64,000 nucleotides of DNA from Nostoc sp. 'Peltigera membranacea cyanobiont' N6 (GCF_002949735.1 NZ_CP026681.1:5114001-5178000), one strand, 5' to 3'; shown: positions 34,962 to 44,216, counted from the stretch's first letter. The notes: generated by a model not told the origin, from the sequence alone. A program made the numbers and translations.

Positions 34962-36044
34962 ATGACAGCAACCTTACAACGCCGCGAAAGCGCCAACGTA
35001 TGGGATAGATTCTGTGAGTGGATCACCAGCACCAACAACCGGATTTACATCGGTTGGTTCGGCGTAGTCATGATCCCCACCTTGCTAGCCGCCACAGCTT
35101 GCTTCGTAGTCGCCTTCATCGCCGCACCACCAGTAGACATCGATGGTATCCGCGAACCTGTAGCAGGTTCCTTAATCTACGGAAACAACATCATCTCTGG
35201 TGCAGTAGTACCTTCCTCCAACGCCATTGGTTTGCACTTCTACCCAATTTGGGAAGCAGCATCCTTAGATGAGTGGTTGTACAACGGCGGTCCTTACCAG
35301 TTGGTAGTTTTTCACTTCCTGATTGGCATATTCTGCTACATGGGTCGTGAATGGGAACTATCCTACCGTTTAGGAATGCGTCCTTGGATTGCGATCGCAT
35401 ATTCGGCTCCAGTAGCAGCAGCAACCGCAGTATTCTTGGTATACCCCATCGGTCAAGGTTCCTTCTCTGACGGTATGCCCTTGGGTATCTCAGGAACATT
35501 CAACTTCATGATCGTGTTCCAAGCAGAACACAACATCTTGATGCACCCCTTCCACCAATTAGGTGTAGCTGGTGTATTCGGCGGAAGTTTGTTCTCTGCA
35601 ATGCACGGTTCGCTTGTAACTTCTTCACTAGTTCGTGAAACCACCGAAACCGAGTCACAAAACTACGGTTACAAATTCGGTCAAGAAGAAGAAACCTACA
35701 ACATCGTTGCAGCCCACGGCTACTTCGGTCGGTTAATCTTCCAATACGCTTCTTTTAACAACAGCCGTTCGCTGCACTTCTTCCTCGCAGCATGGCCTGT
35801 AATCGGCATCTGGTTCACCGCCTTGGGTGTAAGCACAATGGCGTTTAACTTGAACGGTTTCAACTTCAACCAATCAATCATTGACTCTGAAGGTCGTGTG
35901 ATTGCAACTTGGGCTGATGTTATCAACCGCGCTAACCTGGGTATGGAAGTAATGCACGAGCGCAATGCTCACAACTTCCCTCTAGATTTGGCTGCTGGGG
36001 ATCTTGCTCCTGTTGCTCTTTCTGCTCCTGCTATCAACGGTTAA
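34962..36044 (+). CDS. psbA: Photosystem II reaction centre protein D1
   Basis: 360 aa, exactly the cyanobacterial D1 length. Functional residues are all present: Y161 (TyrZ), H190, manganese-cluster ligands D170, E189, H332, E333, D342 and A344 (after cleavage of the C-terminal 16 residues), iron ligands H215 and H272, and S264 in the QB site (herbicide-sensitive form). Residue 130 is Glu, typical of the high-light D1 isoform; Gln there marks the low-light form. The protein sits in the thylakoid membrane. Codon use is strongly biased toward C-ending codons, as expected for very high expression. Own promoter and terminator. Confidence 0.98.
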   Translation: MTATLQRRESANVWDRFCEWITSTNNRIYIGWFGVVMIPTLLAATACFVVAFIAAPPVDIDGIREPVAGSLIYGNNIISGAVVPSSNAIGLHFYPIWEAASLDEWLYNGGPYQLVVFHFLIGIFCYMGREWELSYRLGMRPWIAIAYSAPVAAATAVFLVYPIGQGSFSDGMPLGISGTFNFMIVFQAEHNILMHPFHQLGVAGVFGGSLFSAMHGSLVTSSLVRETTETESQNYGYKFGQEEETYNIVAAHGYFGRLIFQYASFNNSRSLHFFLAAWPVIGIWFTALGVSTMAFNLNGFNFNQSIIDSEGRVIATWADVINRANLGMEVMHERNAHNFPLDLAAGDLAPVALSAPAING

Positions 36045-36102
36045 TCCGGTTAATGATAATCTGAGATACTTTCTTCACGATTATCTCTAAGTAAAAGAAA
36101 AG

Positions 36103-36130
36103 ACGCTCTCCCGAAAAGGAGGGCGTTTTT
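36103..36130 (+). terminator. psbA rho-independent terminator
   Basis: ACGCTCTCC and GGAGGGCGT form a 9-bp stem with a short CGAAAA loop, followed by TTTTT. It lies 59 bp after the psbA stop. Confidence 0.85.
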
Positions 36131-36254
36131 GCATTGGTTAACGTTAATTAATTCAGAATTTAGGCAATAATTATCAAAAAGTAAATTTTACGGGTAATAA
36201 TTGCTAGCAGCGCAGATAATTGCCTCAAAGCTCAATTATAAGGAGAAGCCAAGA

Positions 36255-36764
36255 ATGATTTTACACCGTGGGCGTAGGGTAGTAGCTGCTTTATTGCTGT
36301 CAGTGGTACTACTTACAACCGCCTGTACTCCAAAAACACCTGGACGTTTTGACCAGGTACAAAAAGAAAGCACTCAACAAAAAAGCGGCCAAGGGGTTGC
36401 TAAAACCGCAACTCAGGGTAGCGAATTTAATAAACTTTTCCCAGAAGGTGGTGATGGCTACCAGCGTGTCTATACCCAAGAGAAAAAAGGCTTTGCAGAA
36501 GCGAAGTTGAAAAAAGGCGGTAAAGAACTAGCGTTGCTATCTATTTCTGATACTACAAGTACACCTGGTGCAGCAGCAAAGTTCTCGAAGAGTACCAAAA
36601 AAATTGGCGGTTATCCCGCAATCGAAGTTGGGAAGACGCAAACCGCAATTTTGGTAGGTAAGTACCAAGTAAAAATACTTTCCCGCGATCCGTCATTTAA
36701 AGCTAGCGATCGCGCCGATTGGATAGAGAAGTTTAATCTGAATCGTCTGGCTAGCCTCAAATAA
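36255..36764 (+). CDS. Putative lipoprotein, cyanobacterial
   Basis: 169 aa from ATG 36255 behind an AAGGAGA ribosome site; an earlier in-frame start would place residues before the signal peptide. MILHRGRRVVAALLLSVVLLTTAC has a clear signal and a lipobox ending at the Cys. The mature part is Lys/Ser-rich with a folded region (about 50-165: LFPEGGDGYQRVYTQEKKG, IGGYPAIEV). No known catalytic motif. It may be co-transcribed with the gene 50 bp downstream. Function unknown. Confidence 0.75.
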   Translation: MILHRGRRVVAALLLSVVLLTTACTPKTPGRFDQVQKESTQQKSGQGVAKTATQGSEFNKLFPEGGDGYQRVYTQEKKGFAEAKLKKGGKELALLSISDTTSTPGAAAKFSKSTKKIGGYPAIEVGKTQTAILVGKYQVKILSRDPSFKASDRADWIEKFNLNRLASLK

Positions 36765-36813
36765 GCCGGATAACTGACATTGAAGATAATAAAATCTAAG
36801 TAAGGAGATTTTT

Positions 36814-37701
36814 GTGAGCAAATCGATTTTTGAATTGGTCGATCAACTACCAACCGGTGGATTGACTGTTTCTATGTTGAAGTCCCTTGATTTTGTTGCT
36901 CCTGGAGAGTGGCAAAATACCGTCGGCTTTGTCAATACCATTAAGACAGTTACAGGCGAAGACGACGAAGATTTAATTCAGCAAATTGGTGAAAGAGCGA
37001 TTTATCTATTCAACGACAAGTCCCAAGGATACCAAACAGCTTTGTGGCTATATCAAACCGTTGATAATACAGATAAAGCCCTTGGTGCAGCCGCTTTAGC
37101 TAACAAAGTTGGTGAAAAAATCCCTTTATTGGGTTTTTTAAACTCTGTCACTCCCAAACCAGACAAAGCCCAAACCATCGATCTGACATTAAAATTAGTG
37201 GCTGAGTTGGTGGCTTTTTGCCAAATTAACGGTATTCCTGGAGATAGTATTGGCGATTTTGTCGCCTCTTTAGGTGAGTATAGTGGTGAGTCACTCATCC
37301 GCATGGTGGCGTTAGTTTGCGTTGATGGTTTGATTCCTCTGGGGCCAGACTTCATCAGCAAAGCAATATCTGGGCTTAATCAAACCAATCCACAAGAGTT
37401 AGAACAAAACTCGACTTTCCAAAGCATCAAAGATGTGATTCCAGGGAGCAATGCTGGTAGTAAACTCAACTTTATCGGCGAAAGCTTTGACTCAGTTAAA
37501 GGTTGGATGAGTGGTATTGTTAGCGCGAATAATTTAACGCCACACAAGGTAGTTAGCAATTTGCAAGGTTTTATCGATATTGCTGATGACAAGTTGGACT
37601 ACCTGGCTGCATTCTTGGATGTATCAACAAATTATTATGAACACACTGGTACGCAAACTTTAGCACATCGCTTAATTGAACGAGCGGTAGCTGAGATTTA
37701 G
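36814..37701 (+). CDS. Conserved hypothetical protein
   Basis: 295 aa starting at GTG 36814, with AAGGAGATT 7 bp upstream that fixes the start. Mostly alpha-helical, acidic, with no membrane segment or signal peptide. Stretches such as DLIQQIGERAIYLFNDKSQGYQTAL and LIRMVALVCVDGLIPLGPDFI suggest a helical-bundle protein. I do not recognise a characterised family. The upstream lipoprotein gene may share its transcript. Confidence 0.65.
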   Translation: MSKSIFELVDQLPTGGLTVSMLKSLDFVAPGEWQNTVGFVNTIKTVTGEDDEDLIQQIGERAIYLFNDKSQGYQTALWLYQTVDNTDKALGAAALANKVGEKIPLLGFLNSVTPKPDKAQTIDLTLKLVAELVAFCQINGIPGDSIGDFVASLGEYSGESLIRMVALVCVDGLIPLGPDFISKAISGLNQTNPQELEQNSTFQSIKDVIPGSNAGSKLNFIGESFDSVKGWMSGIVSANNLTPHKVVSNLQGFIDIADDKLDYLAAFLDVSTNYYEHTGTQTLAHRLIERAVAEI

Positions 37702-37752
37702 GTTATTGGGAAAGTTGGGAAAGTGGGAAATAGGGAGTGATGGAAGAAATAA

Positions 37753-37790
37753 CCAATTCCCAATTCCCAATTCCCAATTCCCAATTCCCA
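37753..37790. repeat. Heptameric tandem repeat CCAATTC x5
   Basis: Five exact copies of CCAATTC in tandem, followed by a partial unit, in the 90-bp gap between two converging genes. This is a classic cyanobacterial short tandem repeat (STRR). Confidence 0.9.
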
Positions 37791-38531
37791 TTAGGGTAAA
37801 TGCAAATCTGCTGCGATCGCATACAAGTAAGGTTGAAAAATAGCCAAGTCTTCTAGTTTATCAAACTTACCTGTTTGCGTACCTGTGTCAAATGCAGTGG
37901 TAATTACATAAAGTTTCGTACCATCAAAAGCAACATGACCGATATGTTGCTCTTGTACTCCACCTTTTTGCTTAAGTCCGGCGAACCCATAGCGGATTCC
38001 CTGAAGCTTACCAATGGGTACTGGTTGCGGTGGGTAGGCTGAGAAAGTAATCTCTTTGCCATATTCACTCTGACGATCTTTTGCAAAAGCAGTGTAGTGA
38101 TCTGTAACCCAAGCTTTGAGTGCTGGTAATACCTGGGTTTGATACTTAGGACTTTGATAATCCACTTGGGAACCAATTGGAATATTATCTGCTACAAGTT
38201 TCTTTCGGAAATCCTCATTGTTTGCTAATGGGTAAACGTTAATCTCAACTGTACCCAAACGTTCCCCTTTGGAGGAGATACACAATAACGGTGCATTTCC
38301 TTCACAAGGAGCAACTTGCCAGTTAGTTGGAGCAGCAGCGTTTCCCAGTATTTTCTGCCAGATATTTCCCTCTTTTGAGTTGGCAAGTTTGGCAACAGTA
38401 GGAGGTTTTACCGCTTTGGGTGGAGAAAATTGGGGAAGAACAAATTTTGCTCCCAGAGGTATCGACACTACCAAAATAGAACCTAGTAATAAATGATAAA
38501 GTCGTAACATTTTTTCAAAATCCAGAGCCAA
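37791..38531 (-). CDS. Membrane-anchored hypothetical protein
   Basis: 246 aa. One N-terminal hydrophobic segment (about 10-32) and then a Pro-rich stalk (FSPPKAVKPPTVAKL) and a soluble domain of about 190 residues, presumably outside the cytoplasmic membrane. An internal start (MLRLYHLL) would shorten it by seven residues. The domain has two Cys (APCEGNAPLLCISS) that could form a disulfide. No family recognised. Confidence 0.65.
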   Translation of the reverse strand: MALDFEKMLRLYHLLLGSILVVSIPLGAKFVLPQFSPPKAVKPPTVAKLANSKEGNIWQKILGNAAAPTNWQVAPCEGNAPLLCISSKGERLGTVEINVYPLANNEDFRKKLVADNIPIGSQVDYQSPKYQTQVLPALKAWVTDHYTAFAKDRQSEYGKEITFSAYPPQPVPIGKLQGIRYGFAGLKQKGGVQEQHIGHVAFDGTKLYVITTAFDTGTQTGKFDKLEDLAIFQPYLYAIAADLHLP

Positions 38532-38955
38532 GGATGGCAGACTAACGATATCTACAATACTTTATGGGTATAAAGGAAGAATACATTTATATTGCTGCGA
38601 GTTCCGCAAATGCAACTCAACAGAACTATAGCGCTTCTTTATGCCTAATTCTTGTGGTTCGCTGGAGGAATGGTAATGTAAAATCGAAGGGCAAATTTGC
38701 TTGGACTTGTTAATTGAAGCGAGAACGTCTTTACAGGTCTGCCAATGATGGGATTTTTTTGTTTGTACTATGAAAGTTACATTTTCAAACAGCAAATCGT
38801 TTTTCGTTTTTAAGTAGCGATCGCTTAGGTATTTAGTACTTTGACAATTTAGCTGTGGACTAAGGAGTAAAGATTATTATCGGTAGTGGGTGTAATCATA
38901 ACATGCCTAACTCTCGTAAAAGCAAATTAAAAAATATTCATCCTCAAATGCCCCA
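38532..38955. other. Intergenic region
   Basis: 424 bp between two leftward genes. A 77-codon leftward frame (38562-38795) is present but has no family resemblance, and I do not call it a gene. One HIP1-like site. Promoter for the gene at 38531 should be here. Confidence 0.4.
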
Positions 38956-39816
38956 TTAGCTGCGATCGAACTGCGCTAAAATCTTTTCTGCTTCCTGACA
39001 CAGGGCTTCGTGATATTCACCATTACTAGCTAGCAAACCTCCCCATTGATTGATATCACCAGTGTTATACTGCAACGGAGCGCCGTCAAAGTGGGTAAAC
39101 TTACCACCAGCTTCGGTTAAAATCAGTTCTGGTGCTGCCATATCCCAGTCTTTGGGCGCAGACTTTCCAGAAAGGGAAATGTAGATATCTGCCTGTTGCT
39201 CGACAATGGTGGCGATTTTGCAGCCTACACTACCCACACTTTTCTGATGTTGACAGGGTAGATTTTGCAGCAAGTAATCTAATCGTTGGTTGCGGTGAGA
39301 GCGGCTAACGACTAAAGTTAAATCTTCAACTCGTTTACCTAACGACACTTGTAAAGGAACAGAGCGATCGCGGGTTTCTACAAATGCTCCCCCACCTTTG
39401 GTAGCATAATATAACTTTCCTGCCTCTGGTACTGCCACCACAGCTAATACTGGGCGTGTTTCCTTGACTAAAGCAATATGAACTGCATAGTCACCAGTTT
39501 TTTCGATAAAGTCTCGCGTACCATCTAAAGGATCAATTATCCATACCCAAGGGAAAGAAGAGTGTGCGCCAGTACTTGGCAATTGATAAGTTTCTTCGCT
39601 GATGTAAGCAAAATCTTCATTACCCAAAGTTGCTTGTAGCTTCTGCAAAATATATTGACTCACAGCTACATCGGCAACGGTAACAGGCTCATTCTGTTTA
39701 TATTGGACTTCTAAATTAGGGTCTTTTGCGGTGCCGTGGTAATACGATCGCAGTATATCTGCTGCACCCCAACCGATCTCACGAGCGATCGCTAATATTT
39801 CTTGTAAGTCTTTCAT
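38956..39816 (-). CDS. cysQ: 3'(2'),5'-bisphosphate nucleotidase / inositol monophosphatase family (CysQ-like)
   Basis: 286 aa. The lithium-sensitive phosphatase motifs are present: the EE pair (YISEET), WIIDPLDGTRDFIEKTGDY, and KDWDMAAPELILTEAGG. The DGTRDF variant points to the CysQ branch, which removes PAP made during sulfate assimilation, rather than to inositol phosphatase. Needs Mg2+; cytoplasmic. A PfkB kinase gene lies upstream with a 125-bp repeat-bearing gap. Confidence 0.88.
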   Translation of the reverse strand: MKDLQEILAIAREIGWGAADILRSYYHGTAKDPNLEVQYKQNEPVTVADVAVSQYILQKLQATLGNEDFAYISEETYQLPSTGAHSSFPWVWIIDPLDGTRDFIEKTGDYAVHIALVKETRPVLAVVAVPEAGKLYYATKGGGAFVETRDRSVPLQVSLGKRVEDLTLVVSRSHRNQRLDYLLQNLPCQHQKSVGSVGCKIATIVEQQADIYISLSGKSAPKDWDMAAPELILTEAGGKFTHFDGAPLQYNTGDINQWGGLLASNGEYHEALCQEAEKILAQFDRS

Positions 39817-39941
39817 TAATTTAGCCCAATTAAAAATATGTATAATCTGAGTAGAGACGCACTTTGCGATCTAACAGTCTTAAAATTACGAATTACGTTA
39901 GCGAAGCGGGGCGTAGCCCATTACGAATTACGAATTACGAA

Positions 39942-40838
39942 TTATTTTAAATCCATCCAGCGCCGGGGACCAAAAAATTTGCAGGAATCAGCTGCAATAT
40001 TAGCTGCTAGCGCCAGTGTATCAGTAAAACTTTCCCGTAAAATGTAATGACAAAAAGCACCGTGGAAAATATCTCCAGCCCCTAATGTGTCAACTGCTTG
40101 AATCTGTAGCACATCTACGATACCAGTTTTAGTGCAACTCAAGTATTCAATTGGTTTTTGTCCGTGGGTAATGGCAATGTGAGGGGTATTATATTCGCCC
40201 AGATAAGCAAAAACGTCTTTTCCAGTCTGGCAGTTAGGGGGATAAAAATTAGCCGAACAGATGGCATAATCTACAAACGGCAAAATTTGCTCAAATCCAG
40301 GTTTCCAACTACCACCATCAATTACTACTGGAATATTCTTGGCTTTAGCCATTTGAGCTATAGAACAACTAACCGCCATCTGATGTCCATCAATCAGTAC
40401 TATATCGACATTTGACAAAATATCTGGTGGGATAGATGCTTCGCTGGCTGGAGTTTTGACAGCATTGATGGAAACCACAGCTCGTTCCCCCGTGGCTTGG
40501 GTGACAATGATTGAGGAGACAGGCGGTGCTAAATCCGTGGTAGGCTCAAGGTCTGCGATCGCAACTTGGTAATTTGCCAAATCACCTCGAATTAGCTGCG
40601 TCATTGGGTGAGAACCAACTACACCTAAGACTGTTGCCTGATTACCTAAATAGCTGAAAGTTACAGCCGCGTTGGTTGCTGGCCCACCTGCCGCTACAGT
40701 ATAGTCAGTAGCAACAATCTTCTGATTATTCTTAGGGGCAGAGTCCGCAAGGTAAATCAAATCCAAGGTTACTAAACCCACAAATAACCCCCGATCCGAT
40801 TTTGGATTTTGGATTTTAGATTTTGGATTAGTCATCAT
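39942..40838 (-). CDS. PfkB family carbohydrate kinase
   Basis: 298 aa. AAGGPATNAAVTFSYLG is the N-terminal sugar-binding signature and DTLGAGDIFHGAF the C-terminal ATP/catalytic signature (Asp base). The substrate (a sugar such as ribose, adenosine or a ketose) is not evident. The first 14 residues (MMTNPKSKIQNPKS) are encoded by a common intergenic repeat of the form GATTTTGGATTTT (about 40799-40830), so the repeat appears to have supplied the present start codon. Confidence 0.87.
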   Translation of the reverse strand: MMTNPKSKIQNPKSDRGLFVGLVTLDLIYLADSAPKNNQKIVATDYTVAAGGPATNAAVTFSYLGNQATVLGVVGSHPMTQLIRGDLANYQVAIADLEPTTDLAPPVSSIIVTQATGERAVVSINAVKTPASEASIPPDILSNVDIVLIDGHQMAVSCSIAQMAKAKNIPVVIDGGSWKPGFEQILPFVDYAICSANFYPPNCQTGKDVFAYLGEYNTPHIAITHGQKPIEYLSCTKTGIVDVLQIQAVDTLGAGDIFHGAFCHYILRESFTDTLALAANIAADSCKFFGPRRWMDLK

Positions 40839-40897
40839 ATATATTCCTATAGGTGCATAAATTCTTATTTTTAACTCCTAACTCCTAACTCTCCCTC

Positions 40898-41758
40898 ATG
40901 CAAACCGATCCAAAACCAGGAACACTTTATGTTGTCGGCACACCAATTGGCAATCTGGAAGATATAACCTTTCGGGCGGTGCGAATTTTGCAGACTGTAG
41001 ATATCATCGCTGCGGAAGACACCCGTCATACAGGGAAACTGCTACAACATTTTCAAGTTAAGACTCCCCAAGTGAGTTACCACGAACATAATCGTACCAG
41101 CCGCATTCCAGAATTATTAGAGCATTTAATTAACAATAAAGCGATCGCTCTTGTGAGTGATGCTGGAATGCCAGGTATTTCCGATCCGGGATATGAACTG
41201 GTGAAAGCTTGTATTGAGGCGGGAATTTCAGTAGTTCCGATTCCTGGCGCTAGTGCAGCAATTACCGCTTTGAGTGCATCTGGATTACCAACGAATCGAT
41301 TTGTCTTTGAAGGCTTTCTCCCGGCGAAAACTCAACAGAGACAAGAACACTTAGAATCTCTGCAAACAGAATCTCGCACATTGATTTTCTATGAATCGCC
41401 CCACCGCTTGCGAGATACTTTGCAAGACTTAGCAGAAGTTTGGGGAAGCGATCGCCAAATTGTGCTGGGGCGAGAGTTAACAAAATTGTATGAGGAATTT
41501 TGGCGGGGGACAATTGCCGAGGCGATCGCTCACTACAGCCAACGAGAACCCCAAGGTGAATATACATTAGTAGTTGCAGGAATTCCAGCCAGTCAGCCCC
41601 AATTGACAGAAGAGGAGTTGAAGGCCGAATTGAAACAGTTAATTAATCAGGGAATATCGCGATCGCAAGCTAGCCGTCAGTTAGCAAAATTTACCTCCCT
41701 TCCCCGTCGCCAACTCTATCAACTAGCTCTTTCTATAGTCCTGACTCCTGAGTTGTGA
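40898..41758 (+). CDS. rsmI: 16S rRNA (cytidine-1402-2'-O)-methyltransferase
   Basis: 286 aa. GTLYVVGTPIGNLEDITFRA at the start, AAEDTRHTGKLLQHF, HEHNRTSRIPELLEHL and SDAGMPGISDPGYELV are the RsmI signature of the tetrapyrrole-methylase fold. It adds a 2'-O-methyl group to C1402 in the 16S decoding centre using SAM. The length is standard. It is divergent from the PfkB kinase gene. Confidence 0.95.
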   Translation: MQTDPKPGTLYVVGTPIGNLEDITFRAVRILQTVDIIAAEDTRHTGKLLQHFQVKTPQVSYHEHNRTSRIPELLEHLINNKAIALVSDAGMPGISDPGYELVKACIEAGISVVPIPGASAAITALSASGLPTNRFVFEGFLPAKTQQRQEHLESLQTESRTLIFYESPHRLRDTLQDLAEVWGSDRQIVLGRELTKLYEEFWRGTIAEAIAHYSQREPQGEYTLVVAGIPASQPQLTEEELKAELKQLINQGISRSQASRQLAKFTSLPRRQLYQLALSIVLTPEL

Positions 41759-41805
41759 GCAGCTAATACCGCTTAAACATCCTCTGAGTTAATATTTTGT
41801 ACTCG

Positions 41806-41950
41806 ATCTTGCACCAATCAGAATGATGGGATTTAGTCACTCAGTATTGAATCTAAAACCCTTAGTTTAGCAATAAAGTTCAATAAAAAGAATGTACCTT
41901 TATTGCATCTGTGTTAACTAAATCTGGGTTTATACGGAGAGGTGCAAGAT
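41806..41950. repeat. 145-bp region bounded by inverted ATCTTGCACC
   Basis: ATCTTGCACC (41806-41815) and GGTGCAAGAT (41941-41950) are perfect 10-bp inverted ends of a non-coding stretch. A single further copy of ATCTTGCACC is at 62842-62851. It may be a small non-autonomous transposon remnant; evidence is modest. Confidence 0.35.
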
Positions 41951-42025
41951 ATGAGTAAATTAATTACTTTCAGCAACCCAGAAATCATCTATCGATTCTC
42001 AATAATTACAGACATGATGTAGCAA

Positions 42026-42231
42026 ATGCTAGTCAGTTTAACAGTAAATATACAACTACAAAACAAATTTTTCCAGACCATTTCCCCTACTGTTTGGATG
42101 TTGGGATTTGTCAGTTTGCTAACAGATATTAACTCTGAGATGATTTATTCTATGTTGCCCTGATTTCTGGTATCAGTTTTAGAGGTAAATGTGTTAACTG
42201 TGGGTATCATCGAAGGCATTGCTATATATTA
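42026..42231 (+). pseudogene. Remnant of major facilitator superfamily transporter N-terminus
   Basis: From an ATG at 42026 the frame reads ...TVWMLGFVSLLTDINSEMIY then SMLP, a TGA (42161-42163), and continues in frame FLVSVLEVNVLTVGIIEGIA. This is the first two helices and loop (LTDxxSEMIYPLLPxFL) of an MFS transporter. After about 68 codons it dissolves into an AT-rich palindrome (TATATATGCATATATA, near 42230). The remaining helices are absent. Confidence 0.75.
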
Positions 42232-42431
42232 TATATATGCATATATATGCTGTACTTTATCCATAATTCTTTGTAAGCAAGCTTTTTAAGACTTAATTGT
42301 AAAAGTCAGATGTAGAGAAGCTACCACGAAACTTCATTGCGCGATAATAGATATAAACTACGAAAAGTTACATTGCCATAGCATTGTAGCTGTCTATTCT
42401 CATCTCTAATATTACTGAAATTATCATTATA

Positions 42432-44216
42432 ATGTTATACAAAAATTTAAATATCATCACAAAAGTATCTGCTAATCTCCTCTGTAAGCTTTTAGGACAG
42501 CCTAGTGTTAGTAATTTAGAAAGTCAACTGCACGATCGACACGTTCAAATTCAGCAGATAGAAGAGCAAGAAAGGGCGCTTTACCGAGTTATTAGTAAAA
42601 TCCGAGCTTCGCTTGAGTTAGAAACAATTTTTCGTACAGCTACCAAGGAAACTTGCAAGTTACTCCGTGTCGAGCGGATTGCAGTCTATCGCTTCTATGA
42701 AAACTGGGGTGGAGAATTTGTCAGCGACTTCGAGTTTGCAGAGACTGGATGGGATGATGTCGATACATTAGGAAAAAATACAGTTTGGAATGACTCTTAT
42801 CTCCAAGAACATCAAGGTGGACGGTATCGTAATAATGAAACTTTAGTTGCTTCAGATGTCTATACAATAGGCTTGTCTCAATGCCATTTAGAAATTTTAG
42901 AACAGTTCCATATTCGAGCTTATGCAACTGCACCAATTTTTGTTGGAAAAAAATTGTGGGGAGTGCTTGCTGCTTATCAGCACTCACAACCACATGAATG
43001 GAAAAAATTAGAAATTCAATTTCTGTCTCAGATTGCAACGCAGTTAGGATTTGCAGTTAAACAAGCAGAATTTTTAGCTCAAGCAGAACAAAAAGCCGCA
43101 GAATTGTATAAAGCGAATCAGCAACAGAATATTCTGTTTAATTTAGTTGCTGAAATTCGTGAATCTCTTAATTTAGACACCTTGTTTAAGACTACTGCAC
43201 GAGAAATTCGGAAAGCTCTCCGTAGCGATCGCGTCAGTATATTTCGATTTGACCCGGAATCGAACTATACTTCTGGGGAATTTGTCTGCGAGAATGTATT
43301 GCCTGACTACGATTCTACGATCGCCATCAAGGTAAAGGATGATTGTTTTGGTGAAAAATATGCAGTTGCTTATCACCAAGGGCGGATACAGGTATTATCA
43401 GATATTTATCAAGCTGGGCTAAAGGATTGTCACTTGCAACTGTTAGAGCAATTTCAAATCAAGGCACAAATTGTTGCACCTCTAATGAAAGGAAAAACTT
43501 TATGGGGATTACTATGTGTTCATCAATGCTGTTGTTCGCGTAAATGGAAAACATCTGAAATTCAATTTATCCGACAGTTAGGTGCTCAGTTTAATGTAGC
43601 TTTAGAACATTCCGAATTATTAGAGCAATCTCGCTCTCAAGCTAATCAACTTGCTCAAGCGAACCATGCTTTAGAAATTGCAAATTCTCAGCTAGAAAAA
43701 ATCAGTAAGCTAGATGCTCTAACCCAAATCGCCAACCGTCATTGTTTTGATCGGTTTTTAGAGCAGGAATGGAATCGACTAAAACTAACTGGAAATTATT
43801 TATCTTTAGTTATATTTGATATTGATTATTTCAAGGATTATAACGATTCTTATGGACACCTAGCTGGAGATGAATGCTTAATACAAGTTGCTCGTGCAGC
43901 CCAAGCTGTATTAAAGCGTCCTACCGATCTACTAGCTCGTTATGGTGGTGAAGAATTTATTGTCATTTTGCCAGATACGAGCGAATCAGGTGCGATAAAA
44001 ATAACTAAATTGATTCAAAATTCTATTCAAGAATTAAAGATTCCCCATAAAAAGAAGAATAACTTTCAATATTTTGTGACTGTCAGTTTAGGTGTAGCAA
44101 TTCAAAAACCAACAGATAAAAGTTCACCTCAAGAATTAATTAACTCCGCCGACAAAGCTTTGTATAAAGCTAAAGAACAAGGACGTAATAGGTGGGTTTG
44201 TGCTGCAAAATTCTAA
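42432..44216 (+). CDS. Tandem cyanobacteriochrome-type GAF, GGDEF diguanylate cyclase
   Basis: 594 aa. A short coiled coil precedes GAF1 (about 55-210) and GAF2 (about 235-395), then GGDEF (425-590). Both GAFs carry the bilin-attachment pattern Cys-His: C151-H152 (SQCHLEILEQF) and C333-H334 (KDCHLQLLEQF), with the downstream LWG(V/L)L..(Y/H)Q strand typical of cyanobacteriochromes. GAF2 also has D303-D-C305-F, the DXCF second cysteine of violet/blue-green photosensors; GAF1 lacks it. The cyclase has the active GGEEF (505-509) and an RxxD inhibitory site (496-499), so it should make c-di-GMP with product feedback. Soluble. The bilin and colours are inferred. Confidence 0.88.
   Translation: MLYKNLNIITKVSANLLCKLLGQPSVSNLESQLHDRHVQIQQIEEQERALYRVISKIRASLELETIFRTATKETCKLLRVERIAVYRFYENWGGEFVSDFEFAETGWDDVDTLGKNTVWNDSYLQEHQGGRYRNNETLVASDVYTIGLSQCHLEILEQFHIRAYATAPIFVGKKLWGVLAAYQHSQPHEWKKLEIQFLSQIATQLGFAVKQAEFLAQAEQKAAELYKANQQQNILFNLVAEIRESLNLDTLFKTTAREIRKALRSDRVSIFRFDPESNYTSGEFVCENVLPDYDSTIAIKVKDDCFGEKYAVAYHQGRIQVLSDIYQAGLKDCHLQLLEQFQIKAQIVAPLMKGKTLWGLLCVHQCCCSRKWKTSEIQFIRQLGAQFNVALEHSELLEQSRSQANQLAQANHALEIANSQLEKISKLDALTQIANRHCFDRFLEQEWNRLKLTGNYLSLVIFDIDYFKDYNDSYGHLAGDECLIQVARAAQAVLKRPTDLLARYGGEEFIVILPDTSESGAIKITKLIQNSIQELKIPHKKKNNFQYFVTVSLGVAIQKPTDKSSPQELINSADKALYKAKEQGRNRWVCAAKF

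Noticed and set aside
37753..37790. CRISPR array
   Set aside because: Seven-base tandem units with no spacers; these and the arrays at 55177 and 55271 are STRRs.
38562..38795. 77-codon leftward frame
   Set aside because: No recognisable family or ribosome site; sits in a gap where a promoter is expected.
39838..40047. 69-codon frame
   Set aside because: Made of AATTACGAATT repeats and the antisense of the PfkB kinase end.
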